Assembly: GCF_000237925.1 (NCBI RefSeq)
Contig: NC_031498.1
Coordinates: 6,740,152-6,804,151 of the forward strand
Direction: 5' to 3'
Origin: Schistosoma mansoni
Taxonomy: Eukaryota > Platyhelminthes > Trematoda > Strigeidida > Schistosomatidae
Length of the DNA: 64,000 nucleotides
The notes under the pieces are model-generated. The model did no database searches. It was not told the origin of the DNA and saw only the letters and a list, made by a program, of their open reading frames with translations. Shown piece after piece: positions 22,121 through 31,989 of the stretch; positions within the stretch are counted from its first letter, which is position 1, and the number at the start of each line of letters is the position of its first letter. The position numbers and the translations under genes are program-made.

Positions 22121-22759
22121 CACAAGTACATGTTCATTTTGAAAATGAATAATTTATGATACTATACTTCCGAAGTCAAATGGTATATGAGTCTACTCCC
22201 TTTATTACTTCTCATGTATTTCAGCCCTATCAAGTCCGATAATATAAAGAAGTATCCACATTTTCCTTAAGGAGGTTCCTTTATATTCCACCTAGCTCTA
22301 AACATCGATCATTCTGACCCAGCGTCTTGTTTTACAAAATTTCTTTGACTTCTTGATTTTCGTTTATATATCTATCAGTCATAATTGTAAGTTTAATAAC
22401 AACTCGATTCGTTAACCAAATATGACAACTGTGGAATGAAATGGTTTCATTCCTTATTTTTCTGAATAATTTATTATCAAAACTAGCTACCTACTTACAA
22501 TTTATCATAAGTGATTAAATGGTTCAGAGCAGATGGAGTTCGGTTATTATTGTTATTCTACCAATCTTCGATATTATGACATAAAGCATATACACTGCTT
22601 GTGTTAACCAACTGAGTTTGTTTTCTTTAAAAATTTACTTTCATGTTCAAGCAATTATCAGTAAACCTTTAATCCACATTTCATGCTTGTTAATACAAAT
22701 GAACGCAAACAAAAGTAACACCCCTGAGTTGTCCGAATTTTGTGATATCTTGTTGGTAA

Positions 22760-22967
22760 ATACTAATAGTTTAAAGGCTTGGTTCTCGCTGATTCCGAGT
22801 ACTGCCAAGTTGTATCTCCTCATTTCCATTGCTATTTGGCTGGTCTTTCCTGTCTCCCACATTGTCCGGACGTTCCATGTACCTATAAAGAGTGTTGCTC
22901 TGGTTGTTAGAATGTGCATCGATCTCGTGACTTCCGAAGAATTTCGGCTTTCATCATGAGACGTCAT
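22760..22967 (-). pseudogene. RTE endonuclease N-terminal fragment (minus)
   Basis: Encodes RATLFIGTWNVRTMWETGKT followed by EMRRYNLAVLGISE, the start of the RTE endonuclease, read from about 22925 downwards. It then runs into unrelated sequence near 22775. The upstream Met at 22967 fits the ORF start. It may be the 5' part of the same minus-strand LINE as 20295-21490, with the middle lost or inverted. Confidence 0.75.
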
Positions 22968-23240
22968 AATTATTCCTTCAAGTCGGAGGGCAGAGTTTAA
23001 ATGGTTTGAATTATTTTTTCTGGTTAGCGTTTTTTTAGCGAGTTAGCTTTCATCATGAGACGTCATAATTATTCCTTCAAGTAGGAGGGCAGAGTTTAAA
23101 TGGTTTGAATTATTTTTTCTGGTTAGCGTTTTTTAGCGAGTTAGCTTTTCTACGGGATGGGGTCGCTAACCCCATGCCCAACCCTCCTCCTTTACCCGGG
23201 CTTGGGACCGGCAGTAACTCTAGAAGAGCTACAGGCGAAG
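22947..23240 (-). repeat. RTE 5' leader with a 99-base tandem duplication
   Basis: Units 22947-23045 and 23046-23143 differ by one substitution and one T in a T-run. They are followed by a GC-richer leader (CCCAACCCTCCTCCTTTACC, then GGGCTTGGGACCGG) typical of the 5' region of this LINE family. The duplication includes the first codons of the ORF. Confidence 0.7.
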
Positions 23241-23746
23241 TTAGTGAAACCACTGGTATCTAGAATTTGAATCATAGACTTTCCAACACTACCCTCTCCC
23301 ACGAAATAATGTAGAGTCCCTACGTTGCAGTGTTATGACCAATTTGACGCTTCCGATTTGCGTTATCGTCTTATATCTCACGCTCCGATTATTATATGTG
23401 AGTACGTGGGGATAAACACTGACACGTAATTTGAGGCACAATATCATATGACTTTGACTTGCATAAAAATTATGATACATATTCTTTTTGTTATTCGTAT
23501 TAGAATATACAGATAGATATGCATTGATATATGTAATTAACTCATGTAATTTATCTAGGCTTGATTCGCCTACGAAACAATCGAGTGGAAAACATGCATC
23601 TGCCTCACACTCATTAGGGTAATCTTAGACTTGATTTGAACTGTCTGCCTGTGCAAACTCCATACCCGGGCTTACAGGTTCTGTGATTGCTTCAGGAGAA
23701 CTTGTTATTCCCTCTGATTCATCATACCACTGACTAGGGATCCTAC
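23241..23746. other. No gene recognised
   Basis: Between the RTE leader and the Gag remnant. Short frames only; no repeat family recognised. Confidence 0.5.
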
Positions 23747-24420
23747 TTAACACACATTGGAATATTCAACATGTGATACAGTAACATCAGAAATGTGACT
23801 AGAATTCAACTCATTCGGAACATATTTGCCACATTCATTAAGAATATCATTAGAGATAAATCCATTGTGACGACGAATAACATTCGATATGACATCAGAA
23901 TTTGATTTCTCTGAAATATTTCCCTCGAATTTATTGACAGTTTCATTAGAGAATAATGGATCATTAGAAAAATCAGCATCTACCAAAACCGAATCTTGTT
24001 TTTGATCATGATTTGAGTCATTCAACATTTCATTCTCAGAGTTGTTATAAATTTCATCAGAAATATGTGAATCATTATGATCAACCATATCTGCTACAAT
24101 AACACGAGAAATCTGACAAGAATTTGGTTGATTGGAAACTTTTGTCTCACAATGATTCTGGGTTTCATTCAACTCTGGGCTGTTATATGACTCCATACCG
24201 CTTCTAGAAGTCTTAGATAAAGATAAGTGGTCATTAGAAGCATCCAACTTAGTAGGATCACAATCACAAATTTTAGCATTAGTTTCAGAGCTTTGAACCA
24301 TAGTATTACAAACTGACTGAATGTGTCCAGTTTTACCACATTTAAATAATTTAGAATTACGAAACATACATGAATTACATGGGTAGAACTTTCCACAGAA
24401 TTAGCATTTACCAAACATGT
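23747..24420 (-). pseudogene. Gypsy Gag zinc region with an acidic C-terminal extension
   Basis: The open frame 23747-24367 (206 codons, no stops) starts with CGKTGHIQSVC, the second half of a CCHC knuckle like those of elements A and B; the first Cys of CX2C is replaced. The upstream frame (to about 24420) carries FCGKFYPCNSC, matching the Cys-rich block before the knuckle, but in another frame. The rest is Asn/Asp/Ser/Glu-rich with repeated SNDPL- and ISNDIL-like phrases. The N-terminal Gag is missing, cut by SINE sequence at about 24425. Confidence 0.6.
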
Positions 24421-24424
24421 GCAG

Positions 24425-24500
24425 CACTCAATGGTGTTAATGTCTAATATCAACTAATCAACGATATTGCACGATCATCTATTATCTTCTGTGGGTAGCG
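24425..24500. repeat. SINE companion (spacer) fragment
   Basis: ATGGTGTTAATGTCTAATATC and following bases match the companion block that starts next to the tRNA-like region in other copies (18535, 42160, 53230). Confidence 0.6.
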
Positions 24501-24690
24501 TCCCACAACTGATATGGTTGTTAATCCTTTTTATATGTTATGCAACAAAGCAACTGTTAAATTTTACTATTAATTACTTTGATTACGATAATCCTCTTCG
24601 TTCCAATTACTAAAAATTATCTAATGATCACTGTGACATTATACAATTGATATGTAACTCAACTACTCTATGAGTATTATTTCATTGTTT

Positions 24691-24696
<6 letters not shown>

Positions 24697-24726
<30 letters not shown>
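24697..24726. repeat. TA dinucleotide microsatellite
   Basis: About 15 uninterrupted TA units in AT-rich, gene-free sequence. Confidence 0.95.
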
Positions 24727-24728
<2 letters not shown>

Positions 24729-25489
24729 ATGGTTTAAAACCAATCGAATAGAATTTTCCACTTCCTATTAGTTCTTTGTACTAAATGACTAAATTGGACT
24801 TTTCACTATACTTAGTTTAAGTGGTGTTCCACGCATACCAGTTATGACATAGAAGATCAGCACCAAGGATAACAGGCTTTCAGACAATCAACAACAGCTC
24901 TTTATTGTCATATTGTTGTTGATCTAAGCAGCTTTCTAGTAATGTATCTGCTTTGCATGTGACAAAGATATCCAAAAAGCCATCAATCCGACTGAGTTAA
25001 CAGATGTTTCTCGTTGATGAGTTCTACTAACAACGAAACTTCAAACTAGAACTTTCTGAGAAATATCTTTGGCCATCTAAAGTTAAACAAAGTCGACCTA
25101 CTTATTACAGTGCCCAAAGAGATATCTGGTAGACATAACTTACTCAGTACTAAAAAGTAAATACGACATGAATAACTACTCAGAATTCGACTAAGGTTTT
25201 GATCATTGTATTTCGGACAGCATTATCTTCGCTATAAAGAAACTATTCTCTCACACCTCTTAACAATAAGAAAATTGAGATCTTTATTTTATGTCTAAAC
25301 AAAACTCAGGATCTGAATGAATATTAGTTATCTTGAAGTAGTAATTAAATTATTGGTAATCCTTAATCATAGTTGAAACTCATTTAGGCATGACTCCAAA
25401 ATACTAACATTCGGAATGACTCCTTCATGCTCAAAGACTCAAAGACTGCTATCAGACCGTCCAAAATCTATAACTATATATGAAAATTT
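24727..25489. other. No gene recognised
   Basis: AT-rich sequence before gap 3 with no clear frames or repeats. Confidence 0.5.
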
Positions 25490-25689
25490 NNNNNNNNNNN
25501 NNNNNNNNNNNNNNNNNNNNNNNNNNNNNNNNNNNNNNNNNNNNNNNNNNNNNNNNNNNNNNNNNNNNNNNNNNNNNNNNNNNNNNNNNNNNNNNNNNNN
25601 NNNNNNNNNNNNNNNNNNNNNNNNNNNNNNNNNNNNNNNNNNNNNNNNNNNNNNNNNNNNNNNNNNNNNNNNNNNNNNNNNNNNNNNNN
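25490..25689. other. Assembly gap 3 (200 N)
   Basis: Exactly 200 N. Frames that cross it are artefacts. Confidence 0.95.
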
Positions 25690-25764
25690 CAGTGAGACTG
25701 TGTACCACCTCGAGGTGTCTATTTGGGGTCATCTACAGGAAGCCCATTGCTGACATCGAGTATC

Positions 25765-26020
25765 ACAATCCAATGCTGGAGGGATTAACCCGCTCTACTC
25801 GTCTCGGACTCAGTCATATTCTGAATGGCAAGCCCTCACGTGGAATCTTGAGGGCCAAAGGAGAAGAGGAAGACCAAAGAACACATTACGTCGACAAATG
25901 GAGATTGGAAATTCCGCGAGTATATCTTGGAATTTCGCTGTTGTTACTGGAGGAGTTTGAATCAGAGTGGGTTGGAGAATGCTGGTCGGCGGCCTACGAA
26001 GTTTCTTTTAGTGTTAATCG
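25765..26020 (+). pseudogene. RTE LINE 3'-end fragment (plus)
   Basis: Conceptual translation gives NLEGQRRRGRPKNTLRRQME (about 25840-25905) and, after a deletion, [14 protein letters not shown] (about 25968-26010), the C-terminal signature shared with the copies at 20.3 and 47.1 kb. It abuts the truncated protease of the Gypsy fragment on the other strand. Confidence 0.7.
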
Positions 26021-26033
26021 CCGTCTCTTGGTG

Positions 26034-26375
26034 TCAACTAGAAATTCGTATCTCTAGAAAGTCCATCCCCAGTATTGCCAGATCTAAGTCGGCTACCGTG
26101 AAAACCCAAGGGAATTGCCTCCTGAACCCCAAATCTAGGGTTAAGTTTTTCTGCCCAAATGTCGCAATTTTAGTTTTATTTGCAGCTTGAAGTGTAATTG
26201 ATGATGTTTCTCGACTAATCTCAGTTTTATTTTGAGGGATGATGCTAAGAGCAGCGCCAGTATCCACCAAGAAATTCAAGCCAGAGTTTCTGTCTCTAAC
26301 ATAAAACAAGCGACTGTTTTGGCGCCCCTCCTCAGTCGTCGCGACCTGGGGAGGGGTTACTCGTTTCCCGCTGTC
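26034..26375 (-). pseudogene. Aspartic protease (start of Pol) of the same Gypsy element, truncated
   Basis: In the -1 frame relative to Gag, open from just inside the Gag 3' end. NSRLFYVRDRNSGLNFLVDT followed by GA gives the DTGA active site; LAILGMDFLE is the second conserved protease block. At about 26045 homology ends where an RTE fragment of opposite strand begins, so RT, RNase H and integrase are lost. Expression would depend on -1 frameshifting at 26363-26369. Confidence 0.85.
26325..26369 (-). promoter_or_regulatory. Programmed -1 ribosomal frameshift signal (gag-pol)
   Basis: The heptamer GGGAAAC (26363-26369, read on minus) sits in the Gag frame as G GGA AAC, the X XXY YYZ pattern. 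A 6-base spacer containing the Gag TAA follows, then CCCCTCC (26350-26356), which pairs with GGAGGGG (26325-26331) as a 7-bp GC-rich stem with an 18-base loop. After slippage the frame reads through into the DTGA protease. Confidence 0.85.
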
Positions 26376-27202
26376 TTAGAATTATGCTTAGGCCAGGCGC
26401 ATGGTTGCATGCACTTGGTTGAGTTGACACCAAACTTCCAGTGGTACCAACAAAACTGCCCAGGTTGTCTGGACATTTGTGACCTGTTTTGTGACTTGGA
26501 TCGTGGTCGTTGTGGTGACCTGCTCCTGTTTCTATGACCCATTTGCATTCTGGTGACAGCCTCAGTGAGACTCTTAACACTCGCAATGAGTCCTTCTATG
26601 ACGGGGTCTTTTGCTGATTCTACTTTTTGTGTGTGATTTATTGTGCCTGGTCCAGTTGGAGGACCTCTCTCCATTATTCTATCGGCTATACGCGCTAAAT
26701 GAGATAATGAGGTTTCAGGATCTTGTGCATCCAAACAGTGTTGGACGTAGCATGGGAGAGCTTGTATCCATCCTTGTTTTAGGACTGCTTCACCCACCGT
26801 GTTATCACCCATTAACACTTGGAGGTGACGCAAAAACTGTGACGGCGACCGATCACCTAGTGTTTCACCTTGAAAAAGTCTTTGGATTCTTTGACTATCT
26901 GATAATGATAAACGGTTTATTATCTCTCGTCTTAAAATGGTGTATGGTTGTGGTAATGGTGGATCTAAAATCAAGTCACGGACTTCTTTGGCAACTGAAG
27001 GAGGAAGGATAGAACACAAGTCTCTATAGCGAATCCCTTCAGATTTGATATTGTGTCTTGTGAAATAATGCTCTAGTTGAGCAAACCACAACTCAGGATC
27101 ACTACGATCAAATTCTGGAAGTCGGGATTTCGTAGTTATAACAGTGTCTATCACCACTGGTGACAAATCCTCCAGATTATGGGTTTCTATTGAGTCTGAC
27201 AT
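26357..27202 (-). CDS. Gag of a CsRn1/Boudicca-type Gypsy element, intact frame
   Basis: 281 codons without a stop, starting at ATG 27202. Gag coats element RNA in cytoplasmic particles. The central part (FDRSDPELWFAQLEHYF, then LCSILPPSVAKEVRDLIL) is the usual capsid region of flatworm and arthropod Gypsy Gags. An Arg/Ser-rich stretch follows (RNRSRSPQRPRSKSQNRSQ). The C-terminus has the CX2HX9CX3C zinc motif (CWYHWKFGVNSTKCMQPC), the CHCC type known from the CsRn1 clade and Boudicca. The frame ends 4 bases after a GGGAAAC heptamer that shifts into the protease frame. Much better preserved than elements A and B, so this is a younger insertion. Confidence 0.85.
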   Translation of the reverse strand: MSDSIETHNLEDLSPVVIDTVITTKSRLPEFDRSDPELWFAQLEHYFTRHNIKSEGIRYRDLCSILPPSVAKEVRDLILDPPLPQPYTILRREIINRLSLSDSQRIQRLFQGETLGDRSPSQFLRHLQVLMGDNTVGEAVLKQGWIQALPCYVQHCLDAQDPETSLSHLARIADRIMERGPPTGPGTINHTQKVESAKDPVIEGLIASVKSLTEAVTRMQMGHRNRSRSPQRPRSKSQNRSQMSRQPGQFCWYHWKFGVNSTKCMQPCAWPKHNSKTAGNE

Positions 27203-27795
27203 GAGGTATGTGACAAATATAGCAATAAAGTTAGCACGAAAAATGGTTACTATAACACGAATAACTTAAGATAATACGGAATTAAACTAGTTATATACTC
27301 AACTTAGTTTACGGATAATCCGGTCTACTTTTACGATTAAGTAAAAAAAAAAAGATTAATAACAGAAATGAGGTTAAATTGTGTTCAAAAAGGGCTCACC
27401 ACTTTCGTGCCTATAGGTAACCCTCGTGCTATTGATAGAAGAAACCAGAGAAGTAGTGAATAGGTCTTTATTTCGATCTTCGCGCAGTCACAGTGGAGCG
27501 TGGGATTATCTGTTCAGACAAACAAAGGCTCTCAACATTCCATATAAGATAGTAGGGAATATAACGCTTACAAAAGGTAAGGAAGTGAATGAATACTTGA
27601 ACAATACTGTTTTAGCATATGCTTGGTTGTTTGGGGTCAACTATTAACCAACCAACCTGAGCTGTTACACACTCAGCATCATTAGTAGATTGGACAATAG
27701 ACCAAGAGTCCTCAATCGAAATGGCTTGGGACGTATTTCGAAATTTATACTTAAAAGTTACCGCCCCCCACGTCCTTTGGACTACACCTAGGGGG
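27203..27795 (-). repeat. Leader and probable 5' LTR of the CsRn1-type element
   Basis: Directly upstream of gag ATG 27202. On the minus strand TGGTGAGCCC (27399-27408) resembles a primer-binding site for a tRNA ending in CCA (compare TGGTGACCCC for tRNA-Trp). The LTR would then lie at about 27409-27790, perhaps starting with TGTAG near 27787. No second LTR is present to define the ends. Confidence 0.4.
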
Positions 27796-27839
27796 CCGAG
27801 AAATTCCCCACCACGGTTCATTATGTAGGTTCGCATCCT

Positions 27840-29775
27840 TCTCCGTAAAAGAAGGAAAGTGTTGGATAGATTTAGGTTACTGGGGACTGATGAGGCAAAA
27901 TATCAGTATCAAAAAGCTCAGAATACCTGTGCCTCGACCCTCCGTAAGTCCAGAAAGCTGTAGGGAGAGAAAATTGTTAAGGAATCCATAGAATGCTCTA
28001 AACGCTCGTATTCGTATATAAACCAAAGGACAAAAAGAAGAAGAAATGTTCCTTCACTGTGGGGAGACAGTACTGCCTCATCACTAGTGGAGGACGACTT
28101 TTGCAAAGCTCAAGTATTCTCAAAATACTTTAGCAATGTATATACCATAGGACACACCCTTCTCTCCAGTCCATAAAAATCCCCGAAAACAAACACTGGA
28201 CAGAGCGACCTTTAAAGGACTCGATGTCTTTGGTCTGCTAATGAAGCTTGACATAGGTAAATCCACTGGACCCGATGAACTGCATCCTAGGTTACTAAAG
28301 GAATTAGCTAACTTTGTTGCGAACCCTTTAAGTATACGTTTTAATCTATCCTTAACCCGGGGTCGTTCACCAAAAGACTGGAAGAACGCCATAGTAAGCC
28401 CTATCTTCAAAACAGGTACAAAACATAAGCCTGAGAATTACCGACCCATTAGCCTAACTAGTGTGGTTGTTAAAATCTTGGAAAGTATTATTCGGGATGA
28501 TCTGTTTAAGTACCTCGATGAAAACGGATTTTCTGGGAGAAGCAGCATGATTTTAGAACAGGTTATTCTGGTCTCACTAACTTATTAGTCGCTCGTGAAA
28601 GCTGGTGCGCTCTTTAGGATCAAAAGTTACCTATAGACGTAGCTTACATCGATTTCAGCAAAGCTTTCGACAAAGTTCCGCATAACCGGCTGTTATATAA
28701 GCTAGGGAATGTCGGGATTGGAGGCAATCTATTGATGTGGATAAAAGACTTCCTAGTTGGGCGTCAACAAAGAGTATGAGTGAACTCCAAGTTGTCTAGC
28801 TGGGAAACTGTGCTTAGTGGAGTCCCCCAAGGTACAGTTTTGGGGCTAGTGTTATTCCTCTTGTATGTAAATGACCTCCCTCGTCTACTATCGTCATCAT
28901 TCTTGCCATATGCTGACGATGTCAAGATATGGAGAGAGATACAAAGTAAGGGTGATAGCTCAGAACTCCAAAACGATCTGGAGAAATTATCTGAATGGTC
29001 CCAGACCTGGCAATTGCCGATAAATACTTCTAAGTGTATTGTGATGCATATTGGCCATCAAGGTACAGATACATACACGATGAATAACACTGAGCTACCT
29101 ATTGTCCAGACACACAATGACTTAGGAGTCATCGTTAGCCAAGACTTAAAGACGACTGCACACTGCCGTGCAATGGCCGCCAAGGGTTCTAGAACTTTGT
29201 AGTCCATACGTAGGGCTTTTAGTCATCTCGACGCTAAAACGTTTCTGACTTTGTATACAGTGTTCGTGCGCCCTAAACTTGAGTATTGCATGCAGGCAGC
29301 TAGCCCCTGCCTAAAAAAAGACAGTGAGCTCTTGGAAAGTGTTTATAGAACAGCAACTAAGCTGATTCCCGGAATAGCGAAGCTCCAATATGGTACTAGA
29401 CTGACTAAGCTAAACCTATTTCCGCTGTCATATCGAAGAATCAGAAGTGTCTTGATTACAATTTTCAAATTTCTTAGTGACAAATTTGCACCTGATATGC
29501 CCTCATTTTTCTTGTCTTCCAAAACAGAAAATTTACGAGGACACTCCAAAAAAGTTCACAAGCCCAGAACGAATCACTTGTCAATTGACTATCGACTTTC
29601 CCATCGAACTATCAACGAGTGGAATTAATCACATCAGCACGTGGTTGAGGCTCCATCCGTCGACTCTTTCAAAAGGAAGTTGGATCAGCTGAGAGACCAT
29701 CATGGCCAGGACTAACACAGGCCATCAAGCCTACTGTCCTTTCCAAACTGGAACTGGCTTACAATAGTACTTAAA
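27840..29775 (+). pseudogene. CR1-clade LINE (SR1-like): connector, reverse transcriptase and C-terminus
   Basis: Frames 28241-28588, 28780-29202 and 29251-29628 form one RT broken by stops and shifts. Blocks seen: KSTGPDELHPRLLKEL, NYRPISLTSVVVKILE, YIDFSKAFDKVPHNRLLYKL, SGVPQGTVLGLVLFLLYVND and LPYADDVKIW with the YADD active site, then the CR1-type tail VVEAPSVDSFKRKLDQLRDH at about 29645-29700. The upstream connector (27840-28140) is partly readable. The endonuclease is absent (5' truncation). Only a few lesions, so of moderate age. Confidence 0.85.
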
Positions 29776-31330
29776 ATGACGTATATCGGTGCATTAAAGC
29801 ATGGATCTGATTAGTTATGAGGATGGATGGCGGAAAAAATGCAGTATACATCCGCATTTACAACTATCAGTTAAAACAGTATCGGATACTAAATAATAAA
29901 CAAAGAATTGGGGCGGCAATTCAGAAGTTGCGCAACTGATTGTTGGTATGCAGATAGTTAAATGTCGTGAAGCAAGACAATTAAGATCAAGGGAACTGGT
30001 TTTTATTTCTGAAACGAAATTTAAAGGTGAGTGACTTTTGTCTTTTTCAGGCCAAATGGGGATTAGTGTTGTCAACGTTTAGTTCTCAGAATGATTTAAA
30101 GCGTTTTAGTAAACTAGGGTAAGCTACTGCGTGACCCTTAGAAGTTAATTATTACAACTAGCAATCTCGTAACAACAATTTGTTCTAACGTCTCTCGTTG
30201 CTTCACACTTATTCTGGCAATGGCACATTTTTCTTGTTCCTTATTGGTTCTTCAGTATACTTAAGGTTACCCAATGTTTTTCTTTAATCCTAGAAAAATA
30301 AAATAGCAATGCTTAACTCATATTTTCCATCAGAATAAGCGACGAAGAATTTACTTTTAGACGTTTGGGGTGAGGAAAGGATTTAACGTGAATCTTTTAG
30401 CCATAATTAGTCTCATCGTGATGTCATTTAGAGGTACTTCAAGAAATATATACAGGGAAACTGACAGTGAAAATTAGACAGCAAATAAACTTAAAGCCAC
30501 CCGAGGGGTTTCATCACTTCTGCTTCAAAATATTCACGATTCATGTGAACGCGGCTTACTGGTCGAGAAATTGCTCCGAGATCACGCAATTATTTTAAGA
30601 ATAGTCTGAGTTCATCTTAGCATCAATACTGTGTATGTCTAAACCCTGGATCGTTAAGGTACTCCATCATTAAAACATAGAGGTTTCAAGATAAATTAAA
30701 AACATAACTCACACATACATATAGCAATTATGAGTGACCATATATATCATCATCCTTTTCTTGTTACCATGATCATGTAAATTGTGTGATATTTGCGTCG
30801 ACGAAAACAAACGCCTCAAATTGGTAGGTTCTTAAAGTAGTACAAGGAAGTTAAAGGGAAGCAAGAAAGAGGAGTAAAACAACGTCGGATGACAGTAAGC
30901 GAAAAGGACCAATAAAAAAATTATTTACTTTTTTAGTTTACAGGTATACTGTTTTATTTTATTTCTGCTGTTAAATGAAGAGTTCTTGCATGTTTGTTGT
31001 GTTTCGTTTCGTCCACCACATCACTGGGCCATCATAGACATGTATTCCACAATCAGGCTTATTATTTGTTTGTTTTCGTATGATAATGATACACCTTGAT
31101 TATTATTTATTTGAACACATAAATGATACAAATAGGCACTAAGGTACACATGTATCGTATAATTAAGACGATAAGGTTGTGAAACAATGCATCACGTAGG
31201 AGTGAGTTTTATCAAAATAAATGAGTAGAAACAAGTGGATAAGAGTTGTGTAAACTGGGAGAAACAGTTCAACTAGAAAAATAGTCATATATTTCTTTCA
31301 GCTTGACAAGTTCTTGTTTTTGTTAAAAAT
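29776..31330. other. No gene recognised
   Basis: AT-rich spacer between two LINEs. The minus frame 29815-30075 shows no family features. Confidence 0.5.
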
Positions 31331-31639
31331 ACTGGTTCTATACAGTCACTGTATCAGAACACACATTTCCAAACTTCCGCATTACTAACATAATGTTGTC
31401 ACAGAATGTTTGCAATCCCTCAGAGACAACGTTGGTGGAACGCAGAAAGTCGTCCAACGTATTCTACTCGGAGAGACTAGTTTCCACAAACATAGAGCGA
31501 AATTGTTCTCACTGACGCATTGTAAATACTAACTATCGCGTCTAGACTAATATCATGATAGCACCAAAGATCGTCCAGATTGGCACATGACCTCTTTGTC
31601 TTTCACCGTGTGTAGATTGTTCTAATCACACATTCAGAT

Positions 31640-31945
31640 ACACGAGCTCGAGTAATTCTAACTGCCCACTACCAAGAGTTATTGTTAGTTCAGGGTCCTG
31701 TCAGTATTGTAAAATCACTCTGTAATTAGAAGGTTCAAAGCACGTATCATGCCTACGGACACTGACTATCAACTGATTGAGTGCGAATTTCATGGCTTGG
31801 GTATCACTGCACAGTTAAGCAATATCATCCACATACTCAAGGTCGAAACGTCTTTCTCCAGGTACTAATACACAGCATCACTATTTAGATCCATCACAGC
31901 TGTTTCCAAAATTTCATCGATGTCAAAATGAATGAAAATTGTAAT
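31640..31945 (-). pseudogene. LINE reverse transcriptase fragment, minus strand
   Basis: The minus-strand translation reads IDEILETAVMDL, then PGERRFDLEYVDDIA, with further matches across stops and shifts (ALNQLIVSVRRHDTCFEPS). These match the RT of the plus-strand LINE next to it (33750-33950), including the YVDD active site. So two copies of one family lie head to head. Confidence 0.75.
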
Positions 31946-31989
31946 TGTCATTAGTGCTGAGGCAGCACTAATCGATTGAATCCCCATTA

